Positions 42,469 to 50,992 of a stretch of 64,000 bases of DNA are shown piece after piece; the first letter of the stretch is position 1, and each line of letters begins with the position of its first letter. The translations under genes were made by a program, and so were the position numbers. The stretch is from Candidatus Bariatricus faecipullorum (GTDB lineage Bacteria; Bacillota; Clostridia; Lachnospirales; Lachnospiraceae): NCBI GenBank assembly GCA_019118525.1, contig DWYV01000020.1:1-64000 (forward strand), in the 5' to 3' direction. The notes beneath the pieces are model-generated. The model did no database searches and was not told where the DNA came from. It worked only from the letters and a program-made list of their open reading frames with translations.

Positions 42469-42485
42469 AAAAGGAGACAAAGGAA

Positions 42486-43169
42486 GTGTATTCTTCTCAA
42501 CGTACATTTTCATCGGAAGACTTAAAAAGAATCGCCATGCTGGCCATGGTGACGGACCATATCGGGGCGGTGTGCATTGAGCGCACGCCCCTTATTTCCG
42601 TGGAGAGCTGGGAAATCGCTGATACGGTATGCCGCCTTATCGGGCGCCTGGCCTTTCCCCTGTTTGCCTTTCTTCTGCTGCAGGGATTTATCTATACCAG
42701 AAGCCGCACCCGCTATCTGACGCGGCTGTTTCTGCTGGGCCTCGTTTCCGAGATTCCTTTTGACCTGGCAGTATCCGGCGGACTGGACTTTTCCCGGCAG
42801 AATACCTGCCTGCTTCTGGCGTTCGGCCTGGGCCTTCTGATACTGATGGAAAAGGTTCCGCGGTGGGGACAGGTTCTCCTTGCCCTGGCAGCCATGGCAG
42901 TATCCTGGGTTCTCCGTCTGGATTACAGTTTTATGGGAATTCTGCTTATCTGCCTTCTTTACTGGTTCCAGGGAGACCGCAGAAAACAGTGTACCGCCGG
43001 AGTTCTGGCCACGATTTACGAACTGACGGCGGCCCTGGCCTTTTTCTTTGTGGCAAGGTATAACGGAAGGGCCGGAGAGAAGCGTATCCCCCGGCCTGTC
43101 TGGTATCTCTTTTATCCGGTGCACCTGCTGGTTCTTTACGGGGTCAGTCTGCTGATAATAAAGGCATGA
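42486..43169 (+). CDS. TraX family membrane protein
   Basis: A 227-residue polytopic protein with about seven hydrophobic helices. The opening SSEDLKRIAMLAMVTDHIGAV and LIGRLAFPLFAFLLLQGF are characteristic of the TraX family, named after the F-plasmid pilin acetylase but common on Gram-positive chromosomes with unknown acyltransferase roles. There are no conjugation genes nearby. GTG is the start, after AAAGGAGACAAAGGAA. Its 3' end overlaps the convergent LysR gene by 26 bases. Confidence 0.85.
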   Translation: MYSSQRTFSSEDLKRIAMLAMVTDHIGAVCIERTPLISVESWEIADTVCRLIGRLAFPLFAFLLLQGFIYTRSRTRYLTRLFLLGLVSEIPFDLAVSGGLDFSRQNTCLLLAFGLGLLILMEKVPRWGQVLLALAAMAVSWVLRLDYSFMGILLICLLYWFQGDRRKQCTAGVLATIYELTAALAFFFVARYNGRAGEKRIPRPVWYLFYPVHLLVLYGVSLLIIKA

Positions 43170-44061
43170 TGTTACTGTATTTTTCCTGCAGTTTTTCCAG
43201 AAACAGTTCCGCGGCAGGAGAGAAGACCTGGTATTTTTTCCAGATGACACTCAGACCGGATTCCAGCCTGGGCCGCAGAGGGCGGAAGGTAAGGCTGCTG
43301 TGCTCCGAAACATTCAGAAGCCCGTCCAGCGTCAGAGCATACCCGGCCCCCGCCTCTACCAGAATCGCCGCGTTAAAAAGCAGGTTATAGGTAGCCACAA
43401 TATTCAGCCGGTGAAATTCCTCTCCAAACCAGTCTGCAAATTCATTTCCCCGTGCCCCCGGAGATACCACCTGCCTGGAACAGATAAGAGGGACATCCCG
43501 GAGCTGTTCTTTCCGGATTTCCTTCTCCACGGCCAGAGGGCTGTCCTTTCTCATAACCACACCCCAGACATCCTTTGCCGTAAGATTCAGATAATCGTAT
43601 TTTGTAATGTCCGCCGGCTGGATAATGATTCCAAAATCCAGAAGTCCCTTGTCCAGCCGTTCTGTCACATCCTCTGCATTTCCGCTGTGAAGCTGAAAAT
43701 GAATCCCCGGATAAGTTTCCCTTATCTCTTTTATGATTTCCGCAATCTGACGGATGGCCCGCGTCTCTCCGCCTCCGATATAGACGTCGCCGCTGACCGT
43801 GCTTTCCATGGAAGCAAATTCGGCCTCCGTCCGGTCTACCATCGCAAGAATCTCTTCCGCCCGTTTTCTGAGCAGCATTCCCTCCGGCGTCAGCATAACC
43901 TTATGGCTTTTCCGAATCAGCAGTTTCTGTCCCAGTTCCTCTTCGAGATCCCGAATCTGCCGGGAAAGGGTCGGCTGTGTCAGATGCAGGCTGGCGGCGG
44001 CGCCGGTAATATTTCCCTCTCTGGCCACGACCAGAAAATAGCGAAGTACACGAATCTCCAT
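43144..44061 (-). CDS. LysR-family transcriptional regulator
   Basis: A 305-residue LysR regulator: N-terminal winged helix (MEIRVLRYFLVVAREGNITGAAASLHLTQP is the start, HTH about 16-37), linker helix, and a two-lobed substrate domain from about residue 90. GGGAGGAATTACAGA precedes the ATG. It lies downstream of an esterase gene on the same strand, and across from the hydrolase/alcohol-dehydrogenase genes at 45-49 kb. LysR proteins often control neighbours; I infer that as a possibility only. Confidence 0.9.
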   Translation of the reverse strand: MEIRVLRYFLVVAREGNITGAAASLHLTQPTLSRQIRDLEEELGQKLLIRKSHKVMLTPEGMLLRKRAEEILAMVDRTEAEFASMESTVSGDVYIGGGETRAIRQIAEIIKEIRETYPGIHFQLHSGNAEDVTERLDKGLLDFGIIIQPADITKYDYLNLTAKDVWGVVMRKDSPLAVEKEIRKEQLRDVPLICSRQVVSPGARGNEFADWFGEEFHRLNIVATYNLLFNAAILVEAGAGYALTLDGLLNVSEHSSLTFRPLRPRLESGLSVIWKKYQVFSPAAELFLEKLQEKYSNIMPLLSAD

Positions 44062-44122
44062 TCTGTAATTCCTCCCGATTTTTCTGCTTTTTTATTTATT
44101 ATAACAAATCGTCAGCAGAAAA

Positions 44123-44863
44123 CTATCGCACATTTCCACTGCTTATTCCGGCAATATTTTCATCCAGAGGAAGCCAGTTGAGAACTTTTACAATCTGAGA
44201 CCGCCAGAACGTCCAGTTATGGCCCCCCGGAGCTTCTTCATAGGTTACATGCGCGCCTCCTTTTTTAAGGAAATCGGAAAGACTGCGATTGACAAGACAC
44301 AGTTCATCTTCGGAGCCGCATGCCATATAAATTTCCGGAAAACTTAACGAAGGACTGGATTCCCTTTTCAGCGCCAGATTTTGAAACGCAACCCGGGGAT
44401 TTTTGTCAGACAGAGACGCATCCACAAGATTTCCAAAGCATGTATCTTCCTGAAAGAGAGACCGTCCCGGAGAATCCAGTGGCAGTTCAAATATCTGTAC
44501 TGCACCAGACAGCACGGCAATATATCCAAATGTATCATAGTATTTCAGTCCATTGCGGATTGCACCGAATCCGCCCATTGACAGGCCGGCGATAAAAGTG
44601 TCCTCCCGCCTGTGTGAGAGCGGGAACATTCGTCTTGTAAGTTCCACAAGTTCTCTGCCAGTGTACTCGCCAAAATCATTGTTTGGTATCGGCTGGTCGA
44701 TATAGAAGCTGTTCTCTCCGGCAGGCATAACCACTGCAAGATTTCTATCCTCAGCAAGGCGCTGGATATTTGTATTTGACACCCAGTCCGAAGGAAGAAC
44801 CACCTGCAGCGGAACCGTACGTTTTAATGTCTGTGAAAACATATTTACTTGTAAAAGAGCCAT
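44123..44863 (-). CDS. Esterase (EstA/tributyrin-esterase-like alpha/beta hydrolase)
   Basis: A 246-residue cytoplasmic hydrolase of the esterase D/tributyrin esterase type. The nucleophile elbow is FIAGLSMGGFGAI (about residue 112), the acid is likely in YMACGSEDEL, and the His is in GGHNWTFWRSQI. Short-chain acyl esters are the probable substrates. I take the second ATG (44863), nine bases after GGGAGG; the first lies directly on the binding site. It is followed after 61 bases by the LysR gene. Confidence 0.9.
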   Translation of the reverse strand: MALLQVNMFSQTLKRTVPLQVVLPSDWVSNTNIQRLAEDRNLAVVMPAGENSFYIDQPIPNNDFGEYTGRELVELTRRMFPLSHRREDTFIAGLSMGGFGAIRNGLKYYDTFGYIAVLSGAVQIFELPLDSPGRSLFQEDTCFGNLVDASLSDKNPRVAFQNLALKRESSPSLSFPEIYMACGSEDELCLVNRSLSDFLKKGGAHVTYEEAPGGHNWTFWRSQIVKVLNWLPLDENIAGISSGNVR

Positions 44864-44919
44864 AATTCTCATCCTCCCTGAACCGAAATATTCAAAGCGT
44901 TCTGTACATGTTACATGGT

Positions 44920-44949
44920 AATTATAATCCCGAAATAAAAATGTGTCTA
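44920..44949 (-). promoter_or_regulatory. Probable promoter of the esterase gene
   Basis: On the minus strand TAGACA (44944-44949) and TATAAT (44920-44925) are 18 bases apart. A palindrome CATGT-T-ACATG lies just downstream of the -10 box and could bind a regulator. Confidence 0.45.
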
Positions 44950-45010
44950 ATACTTAAGCCGGATTTTGGGAAATGCCTGTAAAGCATTTCATGAAATAAA
45001 AACAAGGTAT

Positions 45011-45039
45011 TTGCATTCCCGCAGGCATGACATTAGAAT
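45011..45039 (+). promoter_or_regulatory. Promoter of the 79-residue ORF and hydrolase genes
   Basis: TTGCAT (45011-45016) and TAGAAT (45034-45039) are 17 bases apart, ending just upstream of AACAGGAGGGATG. Confidence 0.55.
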
Positions 45040-45062
45040 AAGATTAACAGGAGGGATGCCGG

Positions 45063-45302
45063 ATGAATACCGAAAATGAACGCCGGGTTTTCCGAATAGA
45101 ACAGAATCTGTCCGATGCCGGCTGCTGCCAGGCCCAGATTGTCCGGTTCCTGGAACTGGAAGAACAGCAGAAGCGCCGGGAGCAGTACCGGCTCCTGGAA
45201 CAGCACAGGGCCGTTCTTCTGGATGCCCTGCACAGGGACCAGTATAAGATAGACTGTCTGGACTACATGGTATTTACCATGCAGAAGGAAGACAGCGAAT
45301 AA
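45063..45302 (+). CDS. Small helical protein, 79 residues, unknown
   Basis: The protein is acidic and rich in Gln, Glu, Arg and Leu (e.g. FLELEEQQKRREQYRLLEQHR), with two Cys in GCCQAQ, and likely forms a helical hairpin. ACAGGAGGGATGCCGG is an excellent binding site. It is followed after 36 bases by the hydrolase gene, suggesting a shared transcript. Family not recognised; its style recalls small regulatory or heme/metal-sensing helical proteins, without proof. Confidence 0.6.
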   Translation: MNTENERRVFRIEQNLSDAGCCQAQIVRFLELEEQQKRREQYRLLEQHRAVLLDALHRDQYKIDCLDYMVFTMQKEDSE

Positions 45303-45338
45303 AACCGGAATTTTGAAAAGGAAAGGAAGGATGATATC

Positions 45339-46328
45339 ATGAAGGAAACCTTAACATTAACCAGTACATGGGACAAAACATTTCCCAGAAGTGAAAAAGT
45401 AAACCACCGGAAAGTTACCTTTCATAACCGCTACGGCATTGAACTGGCCGCCGATTTGTATGAGCCGAAAAACCAGGAAGGAAAACTGGCGGCGCTTGCT
45501 GTCTGCGGACCTTTTGGAGCCGTAAAAGAGCAGGCGGCAGGGCTTTATGCGCAGACCATGGCGGAGCGGGGCTTTCTGACCATTGCCTTCGACCCCTCTT
45601 TTACCGGAGAAAGCGGCGGAACGCCCCGGTACATGGCATCTCCGGACATCAATACAGAAGATTTTCAGGCCGCGGTAGATTTTCTGTCAGTGCAGGAAAA
45701 TGCAGACCCGGACAGAATCGGAATTATCGGTATCTGCGGCTGGGGCGGCATGGCGCTGAATGCGGCCGCGCTGGACACCCGAATCCGGGCAACCGTGACC
45801 TCTACCATGTATGACATGGCCCGGGTCAACGCCAGAGGATATTTCGATTCCGAAGACTCCGAGGAAGCAAGATATCAGAAAAAGCAGGCGCTAAACAGCC
45901 AGAGAACCGAAGACTATAAAAACGGTACTTATGCCCTGGGCGGCGGCGTCGTGGACCCGCTTCCGGAGGACGCGCCCTTTTTCGTAAAAGATTATCACGA
46001 CTATTATAAGACCGTACGGGGCTACCATTCCCGCTCCCTGAATTCCAACGGAGGCTGGAATGTCACCGGATGTATGTCCTTCCTGAACCAGCCCATTCTG
46101 CAGTACAGCCGGGAAATCCGGAGTGCAGTGCTTCTCATTCATGGAGAAAAAGCCCATTCCTGTTATTTCAGCAGGGACTCCTATGCAGATATGGTAAAGG
46201 ACAGTCCCTACGCGGACAATAAAGAACTGATGATTATCCCGGACGCCGTACACACAGATTTGTATGACCGGACAGATATCATACCTTTTGACAAAATTAC
46301 AGAATTTTTTCAGAAAGCAATGCAGTAG
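45339..46328 (+). CDS. Alpha/beta hydrolase (YcjY/dienelactone-hydrolase-like)
   Basis: A 329-residue alpha/beta hydrolase with the expected AVCGPFGAVKEQ oxyanion region, a nucleophile-loop segment GIIGICGWGGMALNAAA (about residue 130), Asp in LLIHGEKAHS and His in DAVHTDLYD near the end. The elbow reads C-G-W-G-G, so the usual Ser is Trp; a Cys two residues earlier might serve, or the protein has another mechanism. Substrate unknown. It precedes the DUF3737 gene by 14 bases. Confidence 0.82.
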   Translation: MKETLTLTSTWDKTFPRSEKVNHRKVTFHNRYGIELAADLYEPKNQEGKLAALAVCGPFGAVKEQAAGLYAQTMAERGFLTIAFDPSFTGESGGTPRYMASPDINTEDFQAAVDFLSVQENADPDRIGIIGICGWGGMALNAAALDTRIRATVTSTMYDMARVNARGYFDSEDSEEARYQKKQALNSQRTEDYKNGTYALGGGVVDPLPEDAPFFVKDYHDYYKTVRGYHSRSLNSNGGWNVTGCMSFLNQPILQYSREIRSAVLLIHGEKAHSCYFSRDSYADMVKDSPYADNKELMIIPDAVHTDLYDRTDIIPFDKITEFFQKAMQ

Positions 46329-46342
46329 AAGAGGTGGAGAAC

Positions 46343-47197
46343 ATGAAAAAGATTGAACATCAGACTTTTGACGAAGAGCGGACTCTGTACGGAAGCAGGG
46401 ATGTTACCGTAACAGACTGCCGTTTTGATGGCCCCGCGGACGGAGAGAGCGCATTTAAGGAAAGCAGAAACATTGTGGCGGACCGTTGCTTTTTCAATCT
46501 GCGCTATCCCTTCTGGCATGACCAGAACCTGACCATCAAAGACAGCGAAATGACAGAACTTTGCAGGGCGGCGCTCTGGTATTCCAGCCACATTCAGATA
46601 GAAGATACGAAAATGCACGGCATCAAGGCCCTTCGGGAATGCCAGGATGTAGATATCCGGCGCTGTGACATTCTCTCCCCGGAGTTTGGCTGGTCCGTCT
46701 CCGGCATCCGGATGGAGGACAGCACGGCAGAGAGCGAGTATTTCTTTATGCGGTCCCGGGATATCGCGTTTTCCAATGTGACCTTTAAGGGGAAATATTC
46801 CTTCCAGTACATTGAGAACGCCACGTTTGAAGACTGCCGGTTTGATACCAAGGACGCCTTCTGGCATTCCAGAAACGTCACGGTCAGAAACAGTGTGATA
46901 AAGGGAGAATATCTGGCCTGGTATTCTGAAAATCTGACGCTTGTCAGCTGTAAGATTATTGGAACCCAGCCCTTCTGTTACTGCAAGGGACTGAAACTTA
47001 TCGACTGTGAAATGGAGAATACGGACCTCTGCTTTGAGAAATCCGAAGTAGAAGCCTCTGTCACTACACCGGTACTCAGTATTAAAAATCCCCGTTCCGG
47101 AGTTATCACGGTACCTTCCGTGGGTGAGATTATCATGGATGACCCGGAGGCAGAAGGAAAAATCATTACGAAGCAGTGCTCGGAAAGCTGCGCATAA
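46343..47197 (+). CDS. DUF3737 family right-handed beta-helix protein
   Basis: A 284-residue protein made of repeated short strands such as SRDVTVTDCRFDG, SRNIVADRCFFNL, SRDIAFSNVTFKG and SRNVTVRNSVIKG spaced by about 20 residues, which predicts a right-handed parallel beta-helix. This matches the DUF3737 family, of unknown function and frequent in gut Firmicutes beside hydrolases and dehydrogenases. The ATG at 46343 follows AGAGGTGGAGAAC. A terminator lies just downstream. Confidence 0.85.
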   Translation: MKKIEHQTFDEERTLYGSRDVTVTDCRFDGPADGESAFKESRNIVADRCFFNLRYPFWHDQNLTIKDSEMTELCRAALWYSSHIQIEDTKMHGIKALRECQDVDIRRCDILSPEFGWSVSGIRMEDSTAESEYFFMRSRDIAFSNVTFKGKYSFQYIENATFEDCRFDTKDAFWHSRNVTVRNSVIKGEYLAWYSENLTLVSCKIIGTQPFCYCKGLKLIDCEMENTDLCFEKSEVEASVTTPVLSIKNPRSGVITVPSVGEIIMDDPEAEGKIITKQCSESCA

Positions 47198-47214
47198 ACA
47201 GCATCCTGTATTTG

Positions 47215-47247
47215 AAAAGCTGGGGAATTCCTCAGCTTTTTCTTTTT
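47215..47247 (+). terminator. Terminator after the DUF3737 gene
   Basis: AAAAGCTGGGGAA and TTCCTCAGCTTTT form a near-perfect hairpin (one G-T pair) ending in a T-rich run TCTTTTT. Confidence 0.75.
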
Positions 47248-47293
47248 ATGCCTTCAGTATGCTTTCAGGTTATACTCATATGTTACTTTCGCA

Positions 47294-47323
47294 TTGTACT
47301 TTTGCGAAAAAGTGATTTATGCT
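47294..47323 (+). promoter_or_regulatory. Possible promoter of the alcohol dehydrogenase gene
   Basis: TTGTAC (47294-47299) and TATGCT (47318-47323) are 18 bases apart. The spacer holds the imperfect palindrome ACTTTT-GCGA-AAAAGT (from 47297), a possible regulator site. Confidence 0.35.
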
Positions 47324-47379
47324 ATATGCAGAAAGTGAAAAACAAAGTCATAATTTCTATTTACAAGGAGGCAGATATT

Positions 47380-48564
47380 ATGTTTACTTTCGCAATTCCG
47401 ACAACCGCTATGTTCGGAGCAGGGAAACTGAACGAACTGCACAGTCAGATAAATACCCCGGCAGGGGCAGTACAGGGGAAAAAGGCCCTGATAGTAATAT
47501 CAAACGGGAAATCCACCCGTGCCAACGGGTATCTGGACAGACTGGAAGAGGAGCTGAAACAAGCCCGGACAGAATATGTCATTTACGATAAGGTAGCGTC
47601 CAATCCCACAAAACCCGTGGTGGAAGAAGGCGGACGCTTTGCCCGGGAAAACGGCTGTGACTTTATCGTGGCCCTGGGCGGCGGCAGCGTAATTGACGCA
47701 GCCAAGGCCATTGGTCTTATGGCGACAAACGAAGGAGATTTATGGGACTATGTCATGTTTGGCTCCGGAAAGAAACAGTGGCCCCTTCATCCGGGTCTTC
47801 CGATTGTAGCCATCCCCACCACTGCCGGCACCGGCTCTGAAACGGATGGCGGCGCGGTCATCACGAACCCGGATACACACGAAAAGACCGGTGTGTTTGG
47901 CCCCGGCACCATGCCTGTTTTAGCCATTATCGACCCGGAACTGATGGTAAGCGTTCCTTCTCAGTTCAAGGCATATCAGGGATTTGACGCATTATTCCAC
48001 TCTACGGAGGGGTATATCTCTGCCAGCCGCAATGAATTCAGCAAAATGGTGGCCGCAGAGGCCATTCGGAACGTAAGCCGCAATCTGGCAGAAACCATCC
48101 GGAATCCGGAAAACATAGACGCCATGAGCAGTGTGGCCCTGGGCAGCTACCTTTCCGGTATCCAGATGGCGGTCGGCTCCTGTACCAGTGCGCATCCCCT
48201 GGAACATGCGCTGTCAGCTTACCATGAGAAACTGCCACACGGCGCCGGTCTGATTATGATTTCCAAAGCTTATTATTCTCATTTTGTGAAACAGCATGTC
48301 TGCGATGACCGGTTCATCGAAATGGCGAAGCTGATGGGAATAGAAGACGCGGATAAACCGGAAGATTTTATCCGGGCTCTGGTAAAACTGCAGGAGGACT
48401 GCTGGGGATCTGAACTGAAAATGTCCGATTACGGCATTGAACCTTCGGAATTTCCGGAGATGATACAGAATGCCCGCAATACCCTGGGCGTCAATTTCTC
48501 AAACGACCCCTGCCAGCTGTCCGACGAAGACTGCGTGGCAATTTATCAGAACTCTTACCGTTAG
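47380..48564 (+). CDS. Iron-containing (type III) alcohol dehydrogenase
   Basis: A 394-residue group III dehydrogenase, likely interconverting an aldehyde or ketone and an alcohol with NAD(P)H. Nucleotide-binding GGGSVIDAAKAIG (about residue 98), TAGTGSETDGGAVI, and metal-ligand regions ALFHSTEGYIS, AHPLEHALS and LPHGAGL are present. It resembles the YqhD/BdhA branch of butanol-type dehydrogenases. The ATG at 47380 has CAAGGAGGCAGATATT; longer reading frames upstream are not supported. A truncated aldo/keto reductase follows immediately. Confidence 0.93.
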   Translation: MFTFAIPTTAMFGAGKLNELHSQINTPAGAVQGKKALIVISNGKSTRANGYLDRLEEELKQARTEYVIYDKVASNPTKPVVEEGGRFARENGCDFIVALGGGSVIDAAKAIGLMATNEGDLWDYVMFGSGKKQWPLHPGLPIVAIPTTAGTGSETDGGAVITNPDTHEKTGVFGPGTMPVLAIIDPELMVSVPSQFKAYQGFDALFHSTEGYISASRNEFSKMVAAEAIRNVSRNLAETIRNPENIDAMSSVALGSYLSGIQMAVGSCTSAHPLEHALSAYHEKLPHGAGLIMISKAYYSHFVKQHVCDDRFIEMAKLMGIEDADKPEDFIRALVKLQEDCWGSELKMSDYGIEPSEFPEMIQNARNTLGVNFSNDPCQLSDEDCVAIYQNSYR

Positions 48565-48578
48565 AGGAAAAGGACGAT

Positions 48579-48899
48579 GTGAAGATTGAGGCGTACCAGC
48601 CACTGGGACATGGCGACAGGGAGCTTCTCACTCATCCTGCCATTACCCGGCTGGCGGAAAAGTACGGCAAAAACGCCGGACAGATTATTCTCCGTTTCGA
48701 GGTGCAGGACGGACTGATTGTCCTTCCCAAGTCCACAAATCCAGAGAGGATTGCCGGAAATCTGGAAATCTTTGATTTTGAGCTGACCGAAGAAGAAATG
48801 GAAGCACTGCACGGGCTGGATACCGGAAAAGGACATCATAATCCGGAGGCTCCCGGGGTAGCGGAGATGCTGCTTGAGAATTACAAGATACATGACTAA
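48579..48899 (+). pseudogene. C-terminal fragment of an aldo/keto reductase
   Basis: A 106-codon frame starting GTG encodes only the last third of an AKR: IEAYQPLGHGDRELL, then YGKNAGQIILRFEVQDGLIVLPKST and NPERIAGNLEIFDFELTEEE, the family's NADPH-binding end. The barrel start with catalytic Asp/Tyr/Lys is missing, and nothing upstream in other frames supplies it; the alcohol dehydrogenase stop is 14 bases away. A deletion fused the two genes, or this is decayed. Not expected to be active. Confidence 0.85.
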
Positions 48900-48935
48900 A
48901 TTAGAAAATCATTTCAGGAACATACAGATAAATAA

Positions 48936-48988
48936 GGAAGCGTCCGGAATCCCGGGGAAGAAAAGGGAATCCGGATGCTTCCCTTTTT
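48936..48988 (+). terminator. Terminator after the aldo/keto reductase fragment
   Basis: GGAAGCGTCCGGAATCCC pairs with GGGAATCCGGATGCTTCC (48936-48953, 48965-48982) with one G-T and one mismatch, followed by CTTTTT. Confidence 0.85.
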
Positions 48989-49126
48989 CGTCCGACGGCA
49001 AATACAATTTTCGCAGGAATGTGCAAACCCGTTTGACATATTATTTTTCATTTAGTAAAATCTATTTTATATTCGTTTATCCATGAAAATACGATATGGC
49101 TAAACCAGAGAAAGGAATGCAGAAGC

Positions 49127-50992
49127 GTGAGAAAGCTGGCATTAAGTGATGATATTTTATTAAAAGTAGAAAAGCCTGCCCGTTATACCGGCGGCGAAGT
49201 AAACTCTGTTATGAAGGACAAAAACCAGGTGGATATCCGGTTTGCCATGTGCTTCCCGGACGTCTATGAGATTGGCATGTCCCACCTTGGCCTTCAGATT
49301 CTTTACGATATGTTTAACCGCAGGGAGGACACCTGGTGCGAACGGGTCTTTTCCCCCTGGACAGACCTGGACGCCGTCATGCGAAAACGGCAGATTCCAC
49401 TGTTTGCCCTGGAATCCCAGGAACCGGTGAAGAATTTTGATTTTCTGGGCATTACCTTACAGTTCGAGATGTGCTATACCAATATTCTCCAGGTACTGGA
49501 TTTATCCGGCATCCCTCTTTCTGCGGGGGAACGGACCCTGGACGACCCCTTTGTTATCGGCGGCGGCCCCTGCGCCGTGAATCCGGAGCCGCTGGCAGAG
49601 TTTTTTGACCTGTTTTATATCGGCGACGGAGAGACCGTCTACTATCGGCTTCTGGACGCCTACCGGGAATGGAAGCAGAGCGGCCTGGACCGGAAGGCTT
49701 TTCTGGAAATGGCGGCGGAAATCGAGGGAATCTACGTCCCCTCTTTCTATGAGGTTACTTACCGGGAAGACGGCACCCTGGCCTCTTTTGAGCCGGTAAA
49801 TCCTCATGCAAAATCCAGAATCCGCCGGCAGGTTGTAAGGGACATGAGTACCGCTTCCTATCCGCTTAAGCCCGTCGTTCCTTTTATCAAGGTGACCCAG
49901 GACCGGGCGGTGCTGGAAATCCAGCGGGGCTGCATCCGCGGCTGCCGGTTCTGCCAGGCAGGCATGATTTACCGGCCTTCCAGGCCCCGGAATCTGTCCA
50001 TGCTGAAGGAAACGGCCCGGGCCATTCTGAAAAACACCGGGCATGAGGAAATCACCCTCAGTTCTTTAAGCTCCAGTGATTACCTGGAACTGAAAGAACT
50101 GGTGGAATTTCTGATGGAGGAATTCCAGAGCCAGGGCGTCAATATCTCCCTGCCTTCCCTGCGGATTGACGCGTTTTCCCTGGATGTGATGAAGCGGGTG
50201 CAGGACGTGAAAAAGAGCAGTCTGACCTTTGCCCCGGAAGCGGGAACCCAGCGGATGCGGGACGTCATTAACAAAGGGCTGAGCGAAGAAGCGATTCTGG
50301 AAGGCGCGGCCCAGGCTTTTGCCGGAGGCTGGCAGAAGGTGAAGCTTTATTTTATGCTGGGACTCCCGGGCGAGACGAAAGAAGATATGGAAGGCATTGC
50401 CGTTCTGGCGGACAAGGTAGCCAGAAAGTACTATGAAATTCCCAAAGAAAACCGGCAGGGAAAATGTCAGATTACATCCAGCACTTCTTTCTTTGTGCCC
50501 AAGCCCTTTACTCCTTTTCAGTGGGCGACCATGTATACGGCGGAAGAATATGTGAAAAAAGCCCAGGTAGTCCAGGAGGCCATGCGGAACCAGTTAAACC
50601 GGAAGAGTCTCCGCTATCACTGGCATACGGCGGAACTGACCGTGCTGGAGGGTACCTTTGCCAGAGGGGACCGGAAAATGGGAGCGGTTCTCCTGGAAGC
50701 ATACCGGCTCGGCTGTATGTACGACTCCTGGGACGAGAATTTTTCCTATGAGACCTGGATGAAGGCTTTTGAAAATACCGGTATCTCTCCGGAATTTTAC
50801 AATCTGCGTCCCCGGCAGGAAGACGAGCTCTTCCCATGGGATTTTATCGACTGCGGCGTCAGCCGGAAGTTTTTGCGAAAGGAGTGGGAGAAAGCCATGC
50901 AAGGCGAAGTGACGCCCAACTGCCGGGAGCAGTGTTCCGGCTGTGGTTCTGCCCGCTATGGGGGAGGTGTCTGTTTTGAAGGTCAGAATTAA
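49127..50992 (+). CDS. TIGR03960-type B12-binding/radical SAM protein
   Basis: A 621-residue radical SAM protein with an N-terminal cobalamin-binding-like region and the cluster motif RGCIRGCRFCQAGMIYRPSRPR (CxxxCxxC, about residue 270). A C-terminal CREQCSGCGSARYGGGVC segment adds further Cys. This family is always paired with a DUF2344 partner, as here with a 17-base overlap, next to RNase G and ribosomal protein genes; an RNA-modification role is suspected but not shown. Start is GTG with GAAAGGAATGCAGAAGC. Confidence 0.92.
   Translation: MRKLALSDDILLKVEKPARYTGGEVNSVMKDKNQVDIRFAMCFPDVYEIGMSHLGLQILYDMFNRREDTWCERVFSPWTDLDAVMRKRQIPLFALESQEPVKNFDFLGITLQFEMCYTNILQVLDLSGIPLSAGERTLDDPFVIGGGPCAVNPEPLAEFFDLFYIGDGETVYYRLLDAYREWKQSGLDRKAFLEMAAEIEGIYVPSFYEVTYREDGTLASFEPVNPHAKSRIRRQVVRDMSTASYPLKPVVPFIKVTQDRAVLEIQRGCIRGCRFCQAGMIYRPSRPRNLSMLKETARAILKNTGHEEITLSSLSSSDYLELKELVEFLMEEFQSQGVNISLPSLRIDAFSLDVMKRVQDVKKSSLTFAPEAGTQRMRDVINKGLSEEAILEGAAQAFAGGWQKVKLYFMLGLPGETKEDMEGIAVLADKVARKYYEIPKENRQGKCQITSSTSFFVPKPFTPFQWATMYTAEEYVKKAQVVQEAMRNQLNRKSLRYHWHTAELTVLEGTFARGDRKMGAVLLEAYRLGCMYDSWDENFSYETWMKAFENTGISPEFYNLRPRQEDELFPWDFIDCGVSRKFLRKEWEKAMQGEVTPNCREQCSGCGSARYGGGVCFEGQN

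Noticed and set aside
42486..43169. TraX gene as evidence of a conjugative element
   Set aside because: TraX homologues are common on Gram-positive chromosomes and no other transfer gene is nearby.
47176..47379. N-terminal extension of the alcohol dehydrogenase with a hydrophobic segment
   Set aside because: It runs through a terminator and promoter region; the family start and an ideal AAGGAGG site are at 47380.
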